A DNA stretch of 64,000 nucleotides from Oceanobacillus sp. CFH 90083 (GTDB lineage Bacteria; Bacillota; Bacilli; Bacillales; Amphibacillaceae). Every line of letters begins with the position of its first letter. The stretch's first letter is position 1. Shown piece after piece: positions 27,459 to 37,552 of the stretch. Made by a program: the position numbers and the translations under genes. The DNA lies in NCBI RefSeq assembly GCF_009389585.1, contig NZ_VIYG01000003.1, positions 1 through 64,000 on the forward strand. The letters run 5' to 3'. Below the pieces are notes generated by a model that was given only the letters and a program-made list of their open reading frames with translations, ran no database searches and had not been told where the DNA came from.

Positions 27459-28196
27459 GGGCAAAATGGTTTGCTTATTTATTAAAAAATGACAAAAACG
27501 AATTATGTTTGGATTATTGTATCCCTTTTAAGACCAAAATAGATAGAGAATCCCAATTAGTTGTCAAACGCTTTTAAAAGCATTCAATTTTGAAAAAGCT
27601 CAATTCAAAATTAACTAAAAAACCTTGCAATTTCATGAAAATAACATTATGATGATAAACATAACTTTTTGTGTCAGGTTTTATAACATATTATCACGAG
27701 CTCCAGAAGTTTGTTTTGGCATGGGAAATTTTTAAAGGTTATTGTAAATCCAAATAATTTTGTGTCTTTTTGCAGTTTGACCTGTAAACATGCTTTCCTT
27801 AAAAGGGAAAAGCGTATATGATAAAAATATAGGTGAACAATCATGATTGGAGATAGAGCTGTAACAGTTTCACTTTCAATCCAAATAATGGAAATAATGT
27901 GGTTTATGCCGTTTTTAAGGATACTTTATGGACTCTATTAAGGATATACTTTAGAAATGATTTATTCATTGATTGATATATTACGTATACTGGGGTAATT
28001 ATAATCAGGGGAATAAAGTAAAGCTTCCGGGAATCGCTCAAGAAGTGATGGAACCGGGCCGCAGTTTACTAATAAAAGTAGCAGACATAGGCTGAGGCTC
28101 AAATACCTGATCATAAGAATTTTTCTTCTTAAGTTATGAATGGAAGTAATGTCTCTAAATAGGAGATTGAAACATAAATGTCAAGGAGGAATCGTA
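27459..28196. other. Gene-poor stretch upstream of allantoinase
   Basis: No intact gene. A short frame at about 28003-28094 reads QGNKVKLPGIAQEVMEPG, then SLLIKVADIG and a stop. It has codon use like a real C-terminus but I cannot assign it to a family. The rest is AT-rich and probably contains the promoter of the allantoinase operon. Confidence 0.35.
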
Positions 28197-29552
28197 ATGT
28201 TAGATTTAATCATCCGAAATGGTGAAGTGGTGTTAGCTAATGGACCACAAAAAGTTGAAATTGGTATTAAAGATGGAAAAATTACTGTCATTGCCGAGAA
28301 AATTGCAGAAGAATCTGCAGAAGTAATGGATGCTGCCGGCCAATATGTATTGCCGGGTATGGTGGACACGCATGTTCATATTAGTGAGCCGGGAAGAACA
28401 GAGTGGGAAGGCTTTGAAACAGGCTCCAAGGCTTTAGCTGCCGGGGGAACGACGAGCTATGTCGAAATGCCTTTGAATGCACTGCCGGCTACAACAAATA
28501 AAGCAGCACTTGATTTAAAGCTTGAGGCTGCTAAAACCCAAAACTATGTTGATTATGCTTTCTATGGCGGGCTTGTACCAGGAAATATCGATGATTTAAA
28601 AGAATTGGATGAGGCAGGTGTTCCTGCATTTAAAGCATTTCTATCTAATGTAGGCAGTGATATTCCGGGTGATTTCGAAAGTGTTGATGACTTTACCTTA
28701 TATAAAGGCATGAAAAAGCTTGCCGAATTGGATCAAATCCTTTGTCTTCATGCAGAAAATCCTGATATAACTTCGAAATTAGAAGCAGAGTTTATTCGTG
28801 AAGGGAAGGTTTCTGCAATGGATTATCCAGATGCACGTCCCGTATTTACAGAGGTGGAAGCAGTGCAGCGCGCATTGCTTTTTGCAAGAGAAACAGGATG
28901 TCGCCTTCATATTGTCCATATCAGTACTTCTGAAGCAGTACAGGAAATTTTAAAAGCACGTGCGGAAGGCTTAGATGTAACAGTAGAATCATGTCCACAT
29001 TATTTTGCTATGTCGGCAGAGGATTTAGAAGAGATTGGTGCATATGCGAAGTGTCAACCGCCAATTAGAAAGAAAGCAGACCATGACAAATTATGGGAAG
29101 AATTATTACATGGCAATATTGATTGGTTAACATCTGACCATTCCCCGTGTACGGAGAACTTAAAAACAGAGGCCGATAACCTGTTTGAGGCATGGGGCGG
29201 CATCAGCGGAGCGCAGAATAATGTTGATTTAATGTTTGATCTTGCAGTAAAACAGCGGGGACTTCCTGTTGAAAGATTTGTTGAATTGATCGCAACGACA
29301 CCTGCTAAGCGTTTTAATTTAACGAACAAAGGTGAAATTGCAATTGCAAAGGATGCGGACATCATTTTTGTAGATCCGAATCAATCCTATACTGTAACTA
29401 GAGAAAATTTATACTATAAGAACAAGCATAGTGCCTATGAAGGAAGAAAGATCGGCTGCCGTGTGACCAAAACAATCTTACGCGGGAATGTTGTCTTTGA
29501 TCTCGAAAAGGGTATTATTGGCGAACCAAAAGGTGAATTATTGACAAAATAA
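28197..29552 (+). CDS. allB: Allantoinase
   Basis: A 451-residue cyclic amidohydrolase that opens allantoin to allantoate. The ATG at 28197 follows AAGGAGGA. Metal ligands are His59 and His61 ([14 protein letters not shown]), the carboxylated Lys146 (AFKAFLS), His185 (LCLHAE), His241 (HIVHIS) and Asp314 (TSDHSPC). These fit allantoinase better than dihydropyrimidinase. The next gene, an NCS1 permease, supports allantoin use. No allantoate amidohydrolase, ureidoglycolate or urate gene is present here, so the pathway must be completed elsewhere. Confidence 0.9.
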   Translation: MLDLIIRNGEVVLANGPQKVEIGIKDGKITVIAEKIAEESAEVMDAAGQYVLPGMVDTHVHISEPGRTEWEGFETGSKALAAGGTTSYVEMPLNALPATTNKAALDLKLEAAKTQNYVDYAFYGGLVPGNIDDLKELDEAGVPAFKAFLSNVGSDIPGDFESVDDFTLYKGMKKLAELDQILCLHAENPDITSKLEAEFIREGKVSAMDYPDARPVFTEVEAVQRALLFARETGCRLHIVHISTSEAVQEILKARAEGLDVTVESCPHYFAMSAEDLEEIGAYAKCQPPIRKKADHDKLWEELLHGNIDWLTSDHSPCTENLKTEADNLFEAWGGISGAQNNVDLMFDLAVKQRGLPVERFVELIATTPAKRFNLTNKGEIAIAKDADIIFVDPNQSYTVTRENLYYKNKHSAYEGRKIGCRVTKTILRGNVVFDLEKGIIGEPKGELLTK

Positions 29553-29614
29553 GACGACATGCACGCAGGATAGAATTACTATATTTTTATATAGATAGTT
29601 AGGAGTTGAAGGAT

Positions 29615-31012
29615 ATGTCTGATAATATAAATAACAATATACCAGCAGAAAACGCTGATGCGGCTGCACAAACCGATTCCTTGAAGCCCTTAGGTCCGGA
29701 AGACAGAAAGCTTGGGACCTTTGGATATAGTGCACTGTGGGTTGGTGATGGTGTGAACATGGGTAACATGACGCTGGGAGCAAGTGTTGTGGTTGCCGGA
29801 GTTGCTACACTTAATATTTTTCAAACGATTGCAGCTGCTATCATAGCGATAGCAATTATATCTGCCATGTTTGCATTAAATGACCGTGCAGGTTATCGTA
29901 CAGGGATTCCATATGTGACACAATTAAAAATGTCATTTGGTGAAAAAGGTACGCTTGTATCTTCTTTACTTCGTGCTGTTCCAGCTGTCATTTGGTATGG
30001 TATTCAAAGCTGGATTGGCGGTACTGCTCTAAACGAAATATTTAAAATTGTAAGTAATGGTGCTTTGGATAGTGTTGCACTTGGTTTTATTATCTTATTA
30101 GCAGCTCAAATTCTGCTTTCCATGAAAGGCTTTCACAGTATTAAATGGGTAGAGTCAGTTGCTTCCGTTGTCCTGATGGGGATTGTCATTACTGTATTTA
30201 TTATTCTGGTGACAGATCATCGTGATGTTATAACAGACACATGGATCAACACATCAGGCTCCTGGGGAATTCCATTCTGGGGATTCGTTATGATTTTTCT
30301 GGGGAATTATGCAGCTATTTTTCTAAGTGCTGCTGACTATTCAAGAGAGCTTAAGACAGGGTATTCGGATAAGAAGAGAGGATTACTCTATTTTATTCCA
30401 ATTGTTATTTCGTATGGCTCCGTGATTGCTGTAGGTGCTATGCTTGCAAGTGCAACTGGTTTTACAAACCCGGCACGAGGCTTACCGGCATTATTTGATA
30501 ATGTTTATATTGAATTATTTATTTCTGTATTTATTGTATTCGGTGCAATTGCAGTAAACATGGTAGCAAATATTGTAACACCGACATATGTTATCCAGTT
30601 ATTTACGAAGCTGAATTATAAGATTTCTGTTACCATTACGGGACTGCTTGCAGCGATTTCCTTCCCATGGTTACTTGTACAAGATGACAATGCCAAAGGG
30701 CTGGACATGTTTGTACTCATCTACTCTGCATTTTTAGGGCCGATGATAGCCATTTTGATTGTGGAGTACTACTTGCTCAGAAAACAAAAGGTTGATGTGG
30801 ATGAGTTATATAAGAAGGATGGACAATTTACGGAAACAAACAAAGCTGCAATTATTGCTATGCTGATTGCTGCGGGATTAGCATTCATACAGGTAGACTT
30901 GGCCTGGATTATCGGCTTTGTATCTGCTGCTATCATCTATCCAATCCTGATGAAGTATACCTTCAAGAACTCCAGCTTTAAGAAAAATACCATCTTTGAG
31001 AAAAAGAAATAA
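29615..31012 (+). CDS. pucI: NCS1 permease, probably allantoin (PucI-like)
   Basis: A 465-residue nucleobase:cation symporter-1 with about twelve membrane segments. The ATG at 29615 has AGGAG 9 bases upstream; the TTG at 29606 overlaps it. The N-terminus is hydrophilic, then comes LGTFGYSALWVGDGVNMGNM, the conserved first helix and substrate region, and later FWGFVMIFLGNYAAIFLSAADYSRE. It follows allantoinase by 62 bases, the usual partner of PucI. Substrate is inferred from context. Confidence 0.85.
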   Translation: MSDNINNNIPAENADAAAQTDSLKPLGPEDRKLGTFGYSALWVGDGVNMGNMTLGASVVVAGVATLNIFQTIAAAIIAIAIISAMFALNDRAGYRTGIPYVTQLKMSFGEKGTLVSSLLRAVPAVIWYGIQSWIGGTALNEIFKIVSNGALDSVALGFIILLAAQILLSMKGFHSIKWVESVASVVLMGIVITVFIILVTDHRDVITDTWINTSGSWGIPFWGFVMIFLGNYAAIFLSAADYSRELKTGYSDKKRGLLYFIPIVISYGSVIAVGAMLASATGFTNPARGLPALFDNVYIELFISVFIVFGAIAVNMVANIVTPTYVIQLFTKLNYKISVTITGLLAAISFPWLLVQDDNAKGLDMFVLIYSAFLGPMIAILIVEYYLLRKQKVDVDELYKKDGQFTETNKAAIIAMLIAAGLAFIQVDLAWIIGFVSAAIIYPILMKYTFKNSSFKKNTIFEKKK

Positions 31013-31208
31013 TAATAATAAGCAAAGCAACCGATGTCCATAGGATGTCGGTTGTTTTTCATGGATTGGCTTTTATATGATAAAGTAGCTGTAGAATATG
31101 ATTTCGTCAATGCACTTGTAAATGATTATACTTTTTCATTTCCAATATGTCTTCAGCTCTATTTTATTATCCTGAAACCCAATTCCATCATAAGGAGAGA
31201 GAATGCAG

Positions 31209-31679
31209 ATGGCAGGAAAAAAAGAAATTATGCAACATCATATGAATGCAATAAAGTTTGTACGAGCTTTACATGCGCTAAGCGAAGACCAATGGAGAAC
31301 GCCAGTAGAAAAAGGTAAATGGACTGTGGCTGAGGTAATTGGACATTTAATTCCATGGGACGAATTTGTACTATATAAACGAATGCCTTATTTATTTAGT
31401 GATGATAAGCTTCCTAAGGGATCTGGTACAGATGCAACCAATACAATGGCTGCCTCAAAAGCGAGAGAGCAAGACAAGGAAATCATCATAGACAAATTTA
31501 TATTGGTAAGAAGTAACCTTTTACAGGCAATGGATAATATACCGCCTGCCCGTTGGCACGATGAAGTAGTTATTGGAGAGACCAGGTTAAATTTATCTGA
31601 CTATTTTAATGGGCTTGTGAAGCATGATGTTCATCACTTTGAACAAGTGAAGGCGGTTATTCAACAATCCAACAAGTAG
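31209..31679 (+). CDS. DinB-like four-helix-bundle protein
   Basis: About 156 residues of the DinB/YfiT superfamily. A start at 31209 (MAGKKE) has AAGGAG at good spacing; ATG 31203 is an alternative. Typical features are WTVAEVIGHLIPWDEF near residue 40 and LNLSDYFNGLVKHDVHHFEQV near the C-terminus. The His residues in WTVAEVIGH and HDVHH are the expected metal ligands. It may be a thiol-dependent transferase or of unknown function. It is 12 bases ahead of the AlkD-like gene, likely one operon. Confidence 0.8.
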   Translation: MAGKKEIMQHHMNAIKFVRALHALSEDQWRTPVEKGKWTVAEVIGHLIPWDEFVLYKRMPYLFSDDKLPKGSGTDATNTMAASKAREQDKEIIIDKFILVRSNLLQAMDNIPPARWHDEVVIGETRLNLSDYFNGLVKHDVHHFEQVKAVIQQSNK

Positions 31680-31691
31680 AGGTGTAAATAA

Positions 31692-32372
31692 ATGAACCAG
31701 GAATACACACAGGCAATTCATGACTTATTGATAGAGAATGAGGATACAGAGGACGCTGTAAAGATGAAAAAATATATGCGAAATCAATTTGCTTTTTTAG
31801 GAATTAGAGCTCCGGAAAGAAAAGTATTAGTAAAATCCTTGCTCGAAAAGCATGGCAATCCGCCGGAGGAACATTTTCAAGAGATAATGTATGAGCTTTG
31901 GAAATTGCCTGAAAGAGAGTATCAAAGCATTGCCTTAGACCTGATGGATCGCAGGATAAAACGTTTTAAAGAAGAAGACATCGAATTATTAGAGCATCTC
32001 ATCGTCAATAAATCCTGGTGGGATACAGTAGATTGGATTGCTTCCAAACATGCCGGGCATTATTTCTTGCAATATCCGAAAAATATAAAATCCATTACAG
32101 GCAGGTGGATAGCATCGAAGAATATATGGCTGCAGCGGGCCGCTATTTTGTTTCAATTAAAATATAAAAAGCAAACAGATGAGGATCTGCTGTACAATTA
32201 TATTAATCGGTGTCTTGGATCAGAGGAGTTTTTTATTAACAAGGCGATCGGCTGGGCGCTTAGGGAATACTCCAAGACAAATCCTGAGTCTGTACTTGAA
32301 TTTGTTCATCAGACACCATTAGCTAGACTTAGTGAAATGGAAGCAATGAAAGTTATGAAGAAAAATAAATGA
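31692..32372 (+). CDS. DNA alkylation repair protein (AlkD-like HEAT repeats)
   Basis: A 226-residue HEAT-like-repeat protein of the AlkC/AlkD family. Features include MRNQFAFLGIRAPERKVL near the N-terminus, WWDTVDWIASKHAGHYF in the middle (Trp and Asp of the base-flipping face) and FFINKAIGWALREYSKTNPE near the end. AlkD excises positively charged alkylated bases such as 3-methyladenine and 7-methylguanine. Length fits the family. It is paired with the DinB-like gene upstream. Confidence 0.85.
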   Translation: MNQEYTQAIHDLLIENEDTEDAVKMKKYMRNQFAFLGIRAPERKVLVKSLLEKHGNPPEEHFQEIMYELWKLPEREYQSIALDLMDRRIKRFKEEDIELLEHLIVNKSWWDTVDWIASKHAGHYFLQYPKNIKSITGRWIASKNIWLQRAAILFQLKYKKQTDEDLLYNYINRCLGSEEFFINKAIGWALREYSKTNPESVLEFVHQTPLARLSEMEAMKVMKKNK

Positions 32373-32373
32373 G

Positions 32374-32410
32374 CTTCTCAGGCATATAAAATGGAAGATG
32401 CCTGAGAAAG
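32374..32410 (+). terminator. Hairpin after the AlkD-like gene
   Basis: CTTCTCAGGCAT pairs with ATGCCTGAGAAAG. There is no clear U-tract, so termination strength is uncertain. Confidence 0.5.
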
Positions 32411-32586
32411 AAGCAGCTGTAAATTATTTCATGATGAATGCATTCTTACAAACAGTGTTTTTTGCGAAAACCATTAATATCATTGGATGAAGCTCCTTTG
32501 GTATTAATGGTTCTCATTTCATAAAGACAGCTATACACTTTGGATGAATCATCAATGGTTATTAGCCCCGGCTTCTCGTATTGCTG

Positions 32587-33684
32587 CTACGATTTATTTT
32601 GTTCTTTAATCCACAGGGCGACCTGTAAAATAAGTGAATCATTAAATACCCTTGGATTATATCCTGTTTCACTTGCTATATTATTTATCCGGTAAAGCAG
32701 TGTATTTCGGTGCAAAAATAGGGCGTCAGCAGTTTTTTGGATATTTAAATCATTTGCAAAAAATGCTTTTAACGTCATTGCCTGCGTTTCATCCAAACGT
32801 TTTAAGGTCCGCTTGGAGAATCTTTCTCTGAGCGTCTGATCAAGCTGGTAAAGTAATGCTCTTACTTCTATTTGACTAAATGAAATAATTTCACTTGCCG
32901 GATCGCTGATTTTTAAGGCAAGTTCGCAGTCAGCATAAGCCTGGTGAAACTGGTTCAGTTCATGGAAAGCTAAGCTATAGGCTATTCTAAATGTAACATG
33001 CTGCTTATGGAATAATTTTTGTAACAGATCAATTTTTCGCAATGCTTCAGTCTCTTCTATTTTTGATACGGCAATAAATAACTGATTAAGGCTGATAAAT
33101 CCAGCTATGGCATGACGGTTATCAAATAATTGCTCTATTTTTTGAATCAATTCTTGTTTTTGGATATCGAGGTTATCTAGATGAATGACGAATGCCATGA
33201 ATGGAGGAGTTAATTCCATTTTCAGCATATCAAGACCTTGTTGAATGGTTTTGTAAGAATAGCTGCTTTTTAATAATTGGTCAATAACCATTTCTTTGGT
33301 ACGTTGTTTCCATTCAAGCTGAGAAGTAATAAATTCTTGATCAATCATCAGTTCTGTTGTCATTTTTACCAGCTCCCCGATATCCTCCATTTCATCCGGA
33401 TCTCCAGTAACACCGATGACACCAATAATATTGTCCCGAAAAACGATAGGTAAATTAATTCCAGGCTCCGAGCCTTTCCATGTTTCCCCTTGCTCAGGAT
33501 AGATGAAAAGTGTTTCTCCATTGCTTAAGACTTCTACTGCTCCCTCATGAATTGTATGTAATCTCGATTCATCCCGAGTGGCAATGATCTCTCCTCTTAT
33601 ATCCATAATATTAACATTTCGGTTTAAACGTATCGAGGTTTCTCGAACGATAGCATTTGCAATTTCTTTTGTTAACATATTCAT
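32587..33684 (-). CDS. CdaR-type sugar-diacid/glycerate regulator
   Basis: A 365-residue transcription activator. The ATG at 33684 follows AAGGAG; the extension to 33714 lacks a site. The N-terminal domain (about 1-130) is the diacid-recognition domain with NIMDIRGEIIATRDESRL and GINLPIVFRDNIIGVIGVTG. The middle is a GGDEF-like/PucR region. The C-terminal helix-turn-helix is IQKTADALFLHRNTLLYRIN. In E. coli CdaR activates glycerate, glucarate and galactarate genes. It is divergent from glycerate kinase and the permease, which it probably controls through the repeated sites between them. Confidence 0.88.
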   Translation of the reverse strand: MNMLTKEIANAIVRETSIRLNRNVNIMDIRGEIIATRDESRLHTIHEGAVEVLSNGETLFIYPEQGETWKGSEPGINLPIVFRDNIIGVIGVTGDPDEMEDIGELVKMTTELMIDQEFITSQLEWKQRTKEMVIDQLLKSSYSYKTIQQGLDMLKMELTPPFMAFVIHLDNLDIQKQELIQKIEQLFDNRHAIAGFISLNQLFIAVSKIEETEALRKIDLLQKLFHKQHVTFRIAYSLAFHELNQFHQAYADCELALKISDPASEIISFSQIEVRALLYQLDQTLRERFSKRTLKRLDETQAMTLKAFFANDLNIQKTADALFLHRNTLLYRINNIASETGYNPRVFNDSLILQVALWIKEQNKS

Positions 33685-33707
33685 ATATGATTCTCCTTTA
33701 GATACAC

Positions 33708-33765
33708 CATACAAAAACTAATAGAATATTCCTTTTATTTTTGTATGATATAGCCATATACAAAT
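33708..33765. promoter_or_regulatory. Putative CdaR operator: repeated ATACAAA half-sites
   Basis: CATACAAAAA at 33708-33717 and its exact complement TTTTTGTATG at 33738-33747 form an inverted repeat. A third similar half-site, ATATACAAATG, lies at about 33756-33766, just before the -35 region of the glycerate kinase promoter. Position suits an activator shared by the divergent genes. Confidence 0.55.
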
Positions 33766-33779
33766 GAAGTCAAGATTCG

Positions 33780-33785
33780 TATAAT
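33780..33785 (+). promoter_or_regulatory. -10 element of the glycerate kinase operon
   Basis: A perfect TATAAT with no recognisable -35 at 16-18 bases upstream (TATACA). A poor -35 next to repeated operator half-sites suggests an activator-dependent promoter. Confidence 0.5.
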
Positions 33786-33801
33786 TTTAACTACAGATTT
33801 A

Positions 33802-33815
33802 TGAAAACGCTTACT
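33802..33815 (+). promoter_or_regulatory. cre site (CcpA) in the glycerate kinase leader
   Basis: TGAAAACGCTTACT matches TGWAANCGNTNWCA at all but the last position. It lies downstream of the predicted start of transcription and just before the ribosome site, a roadblock position for catabolite repression. Confidence 0.75.
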
Positions 33816-33830
33816 GAAGGGTGTGATTAA

Positions 33831-34997
33831 ATGAAAATTATCGTTGCTCCAGACTCATTTAAAGGAAGCTTAAGTGCAGTCGAAGCAGCTAATGCCATAG
33901 ATAAAGGAATCAAAAATGCTTTCCCCGACGCGGAATCAGTATTGATCCCTGTTGCGGACGGTGGTGAAGGGACATTAGAAACACTTGTTGCTGCTACGAA
34001 AGGAGAAATAAGAAATGTCATTGTAACTGATCCATTAGGAAATAAAGTCGAGGCTGGATACGGTGTTTTAGGAGATAAAAAGACATGTGTCATTGAAATG
34101 GCTGCAGCATCAGGGCTTACCCTGATTTCGAATGAAGAACTCTCCCCTCTGGAAGCAACAACTTATGGGACAGGCCAGTTAATTAAACAGGCTCTGGACG
34201 ACGGTTTTACTTCTTTTATAGTTGGATTAGGCGGTTCCGCTACGAATGATGGAGGAGCGGGTATGCTGCAAGCGCTGGGGCTAAGGATTTCAGATGCAGA
34301 TGGAAATGAAATCGGATATGGCGGAGCTTCTTTAGAACAAATTGCTTCGATAGATACGGATTCATTTGATTCCAGAATCAAAGGCTGTCAATTTTTAATT
34401 GCCTCTGATGTGGAAAATCCGTTAATTGGACCAAATGGAGCTTCTCATATTTTTGGACCTCAAAAAGGAGCAACTCCAGAGATAATAGAGCAGCTTGATC
34501 AGAATCTGACACATTGGGCAGATCAGGTTGCAAAGGTTACAGGAATTGAGCTGCACGATCTGCCGGGTGCAGGAGCTGCTGGCGGTATTGGCGGAGCTTT
34601 CCAAGCTTTTTTTCCATGTGAAGTAGAGAGGGGAATTGATGTTGTTCTGGAGTATAGTAACATCAATCAATTTTTACCAGGAACAGATTTAGTCATTACT
34701 GGCGAGGGGAGAGTAGACGGGCAGACTGCTTCAGGTAAAACCCCGCTCGGAGTGGCACAAACAGCGAAGATGCAAGGAGTTCCGACAATTATTTTAGCAG
34801 GATCGGTAAGTGAAGATGCATCCGTGCTCCATGATTTTGGTGTCGTAAGTATCCACAGCATTATCAATAGACCAATGACTTTAGAAGAATCTATCCAGAA
34901 TGCATCTACGTTATTGGAATTAAGTAGTGAACAAGTTATACGAGCTTATTTTCATTCTATAAATCATATCAAAGGAGGAGCGGTTTATGAGAATTAA
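33831..34997 (+). CDS. Glycerate kinase (GarK/GlxK family)
   Basis: A 388-residue type II-family glycerate kinase that makes 2-phosphoglycerate (or 3-phosphoglycerate in some members) with ATP. Family features include IIVAPDSFKGSLSAVEAA at the N-terminus, VADGGEGTLETL, VGLGGSATNDGGAGMLQALG and VITGEGRVDGQTASGKTP. Its 3' end overlaps the permease gene by 11 bases. With the permease, the LarA homologue and the CdaR regulator it suggests catabolism through glycerate. Confidence 0.93.
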   Translation: MKIIVAPDSFKGSLSAVEAANAIDKGIKNAFPDAESVLIPVADGGEGTLETLVAATKGEIRNVIVTDPLGNKVEAGYGVLGDKKTCVIEMAAASGLTLISNEELSPLEATTYGTGQLIKQALDDGFTSFIVGLGGSATNDGGAGMLQALGLRISDADGNEIGYGGASLEQIASIDTDSFDSRIKGCQFLIASDVENPLIGPNGASHIFGPQKGATPEIIEQLDQNLTHWADQVAKVTGIELHDLPGAGAAGGIGGAFQAFFPCEVERGIDVVLEYSNINQFLPGTDLVITGEGRVDGQTASGKTPLGVAQTAKMQGVPTIILAGSVSEDASVLHDFGVVSIHSIINRPMTLEESIQNASTLLELSSEQVIRAYFHSINHIKGGAVYEN

Positions 34998-36111
34998 GGA
35001 TACAATTGAAAAAGTACCAGGGGGATTAATGGTAGTTCCTCTTTTGCTGGGAGCTTCTTTAAATACAATTGATCAAATGCATATACCAGCAGTGATGAGG
35101 GTTCTTGAGTTTCTTGGTGCACCACAAACAGAGGAAGGGTACTATGAGTTTTTAAGAATTGGCGGTTTTTCACAAGAATTATTTAAAGATAGTGCACTAG
35201 TATTAATTGCTCTATTCCTGTTCTGTGTAGGCAGTCAGATGAATCTGAAAGTCGGCGGGAAGGCATTAAAGAAAGGCGTATTACTTACCGGCTCGAAGTA
35301 TGGTGCCGGAGTAGCTGTCGGAATGGCTTTTGGATTCTTCTTTGATCCGATCACTGGATTATTTGGACTTTCAACGCTTGCATTAATCGCAGGAATGACA
35401 AATAGTAATAGTGGAATGTATGCTGCTTTAACCGGAAAATTCGGGAATAGATCAGATATTGGCGGTCTCTCTATTCTGGCTATCAATGATGGGCCGTTTT
35501 TGACATTAGTTGCATTAGGCGTATTAGGTACAGCATTCCCGATGATTTCATTTATTGCTGTTTTGCTTCCGATTGGAATCGGAATGCTTTTAGGGAATCT
35601 GGATCCCAAAATACGAGAGTTCTTAAAGCCGGGTGAGGCTGTTACCATTCCGTTTTTCGCTTTTGCTTTGGGAGCCGGCATGAATTTAGCAAACTTCTTT
35701 AATCCTGCAGTGCTTACAGGTGGATTGACGCTAGCTGTTCTTACATTTGTTTGTTCAGCTGGTACAGGTATCCTTGTATTTAAAATATTTAAAGAAAAAA
35801 GTTATATTGCTCCGATTTCAGAAGCTTCTACAGCTGGAAATGCCGCTGCAACACCTGCAGCCGTAGCCGCCGCAGCGTCTGTAGCTGTTGGTGCCGGAGC
35901 GATGACACAAGCAGAATTTGAAGCAATCCAGAGCATCGTACCAATTGCAACTGCACAGATTTCTATATCAACCATTACAACTTCCTTACTTTGCCCTTTA
36001 GGAGTTATTCTAATGGATAGATATCAACGGAAAAAAGGGATTGATGGTACACGAGAGGATCTGGGGTTAAAAGGGAATAAAGATGAATTAAAGCATGCGG
36101 TAAATGACTAG
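34987..36111 (+). CDS. KdgT-family sugar-acid permease
   Basis: A 374-residue membrane protein of the 2-keto-3-deoxygluconate permease family, with about ten hydrophobic segments. Characteristic parts are IEKVPGGLMVVPLLLGASLNT at the N-terminus, AGMTNSNSGMYAALTG and ISEASTAGNAAATPAAVAAA. Translation overlaps glycerate kinase. The family name reflects E. coli KdgT, but there are no KDG kinase or aldolase genes here, so glycerate or another hydroxy acid is a better guess for the substrate. Confidence 0.85.
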   Translation: MRIKDTIEKVPGGLMVVPLLLGASLNTIDQMHIPAVMRVLEFLGAPQTEEGYYEFLRIGGFSQELFKDSALVLIALFLFCVGSQMNLKVGGKALKKGVLLTGSKYGAGVAVGMAFGFFFDPITGLFGLSTLALIAGMTNSNSGMYAALTGKFGNRSDIGGLSILAINDGPFLTLVALGVLGTAFPMISFIAVLLPIGIGMLLGNLDPKIREFLKPGEAVTIPFFAFALGAGMNLANFFNPAVLTGGLTLAVLTFVCSAGTGILVFKIFKEKSYIAPISEASTAGNAAATPAAVAAAASVAVGAGAMTQAEFEAIQSIVPIATAQISISTITTSLLCPLGVILMDRYQRKKGIDGTREDLGLKGNKDELKHAVND

Positions 36112-36277
36112 CATTATTCAGGAAGCAGGCTTGATCCAACAGATAAATTTATCTCGGATGGATGATGAAATGTCATTTTGCAAATGGATAGGATTTATTA
36201 ATCGTTTTGCTTGAAGTTTCCTTTTAAATCTCAAGAATACACGGGATTAAAGCTATTAAATGAAATGAGGTTTTAAC

Positions 36278-37552
36278 ATGAAAACAGATTTATTATACGG
36301 AAAGAATGGGATTTCATTAGATTTACCGGACAACGCTTTGCTCATTGAACCGACAAATTCGCCGAAATTAGACGATGATAAAGAAGCCATCAGGCAGGCG
36401 CTGCGAAACCCGATTGGCAGCGCACCTTTGAAAGAGTCCGTAAAGTCAACAGACAAGGTATCTATTGTAATTAGTGATATTACCAGACCAACACCAAATC
36501 ATATCCTTGTACCGTTATTGATTGAAGAGTTAAGCCATGTGCCGTTAGAAAACTTTGTGATTATTAATGGAACGGGAACACATCGTGATCAGACAAAAGA
36601 AGAATTTGTTCAAATGTTAGGAAGCTGGGTTGTAGATAATATACGGATTATAAACAACCAATGTCATGATAAAGATACACTTGTTAACCTTGGTAAAAGT
36701 AAATTCGGCTGTGATGTTTATCTGAATAAAGACTATGTGGAATCTGATTTTAGAATTGTAACGGGGTTTATTGAACCGCATTTTTTTGCAGGCTTTTCTG
36801 GTGGTCCCAAAGGAATCATGCCGGGGATAGCGGGGATTGAAACGATTATGACATTCCATAATGCAAGAATGATAGGGGACCCGCTCTCCACATGGGGAAA
36901 TATGGAGAATAATCCGGTTCAGGATATGACCCGTGAAATTAATGCGATGTGTAAGCCGGACTTTATGTTAAATGTTACATTAAACCGGGAGAAAGAAATT
37001 ACCAATGTATTTGCCGGAGAGCTGTATCAGGCACATGATGAAGGGTGCGCGTATGCAAAGGATCATGCTATGTTCCGTTGTGATGAACGATTTGATGTTG
37101 TGATTACATCCAATTCCGGTTATCCGCTGGATCAGAACTTGTATCAAGCTGTAAAAGGAATGAGTGCTGCGCATAAAATTGTGAAAGAAGGCGGCGCGAT
37201 TATTGTTGCCTCAGAATGTTCCGATGGCTTACCTGACCATGGAAACTATGCGAAAATTTTTGATATGGCTGAAACCCCGCAAGATTTGCTGGATATGATT
37301 AATAATCCAGAATTTAAAATGTTTGACCAGTGGCAGGTGCAGAAGCAGGCAGTCATTCAAGTGTGGGCAGATGTCTATGTTTATTCAACATTATCTGATG
37401 AACAAATAACAAATACGATGTTAAAGCCGACTCATGACATTGAACAGACATTGGAAGAATTAAAGGAAAAGTATGGAGAATCAATGACAGTTGCCGTTCT
37501 TCCGCTCGGACCGCTGACGATTCCGTATGTTGAAGAGAAAGTGAATTCCTAA
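36278..37552 (+). CDS. larA: Nickel-pincer-dependent LarA-family 2-hydroxyacid racemase
   Basis: A 424-residue LarA homologue. The residues that hold the nickel-pincer nucleotide and catalyse racemisation in L. plantarum LarA (His108, His174, Lys184, His200) align here as His102 (GTHRDQ), His168 (IEPHFFAG), Lys178 (FSGGPKGI) and His194 (TFHNARM), a constant offset of six, so the enzyme should be active. The family includes lactate, malate and other hydroxyacid racemases or epimerases. Its position after glycerate kinase and a KdgT-type permease argues for glycerate or a sugar acid rather than lactate. Cofactor genes follow. Confidence 0.88.
   Translation: MKTDLLYGKNGISLDLPDNALLIEPTNSPKLDDDKEAIRQALRNPIGSAPLKESVKSTDKVSIVISDITRPTPNHILVPLLIEELSHVPLENFVIINGTGTHRDQTKEEFVQMLGSWVVDNIRIINNQCHDKDTLVNLGKSKFGCDVYLNKDYVESDFRIVTGFIEPHFFAGFSGGPKGIMPGIAGIETIMTFHNARMIGDPLSTWGNMENNPVQDMTREINAMCKPDFMLNVTLNREKEITNVFAGELYQAHDEGCAYAKDHAMFRCDERFDVVITSNSGYPLDQNLYQAVKGMSAAHKIVKEGGAIIVASECSDGLPDHGNYAKIFDMAETPQDLLDMINNPEFKMFDQWQVQKQAVIQVWADVYVYSTLSDEQITNTMLKPTHDIEQTLEELKEKYGESMTVAVLPLGPLTIPYVEEKVNS

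Noticed and set aside
34987-36111. Calling the permease a true 2-keto-3-deoxygluconate transporter (kdgT)
   Set aside because: Family membership is clear but no KDG kinase or aldolase gene is nearby, so the name would overstate the substrate.
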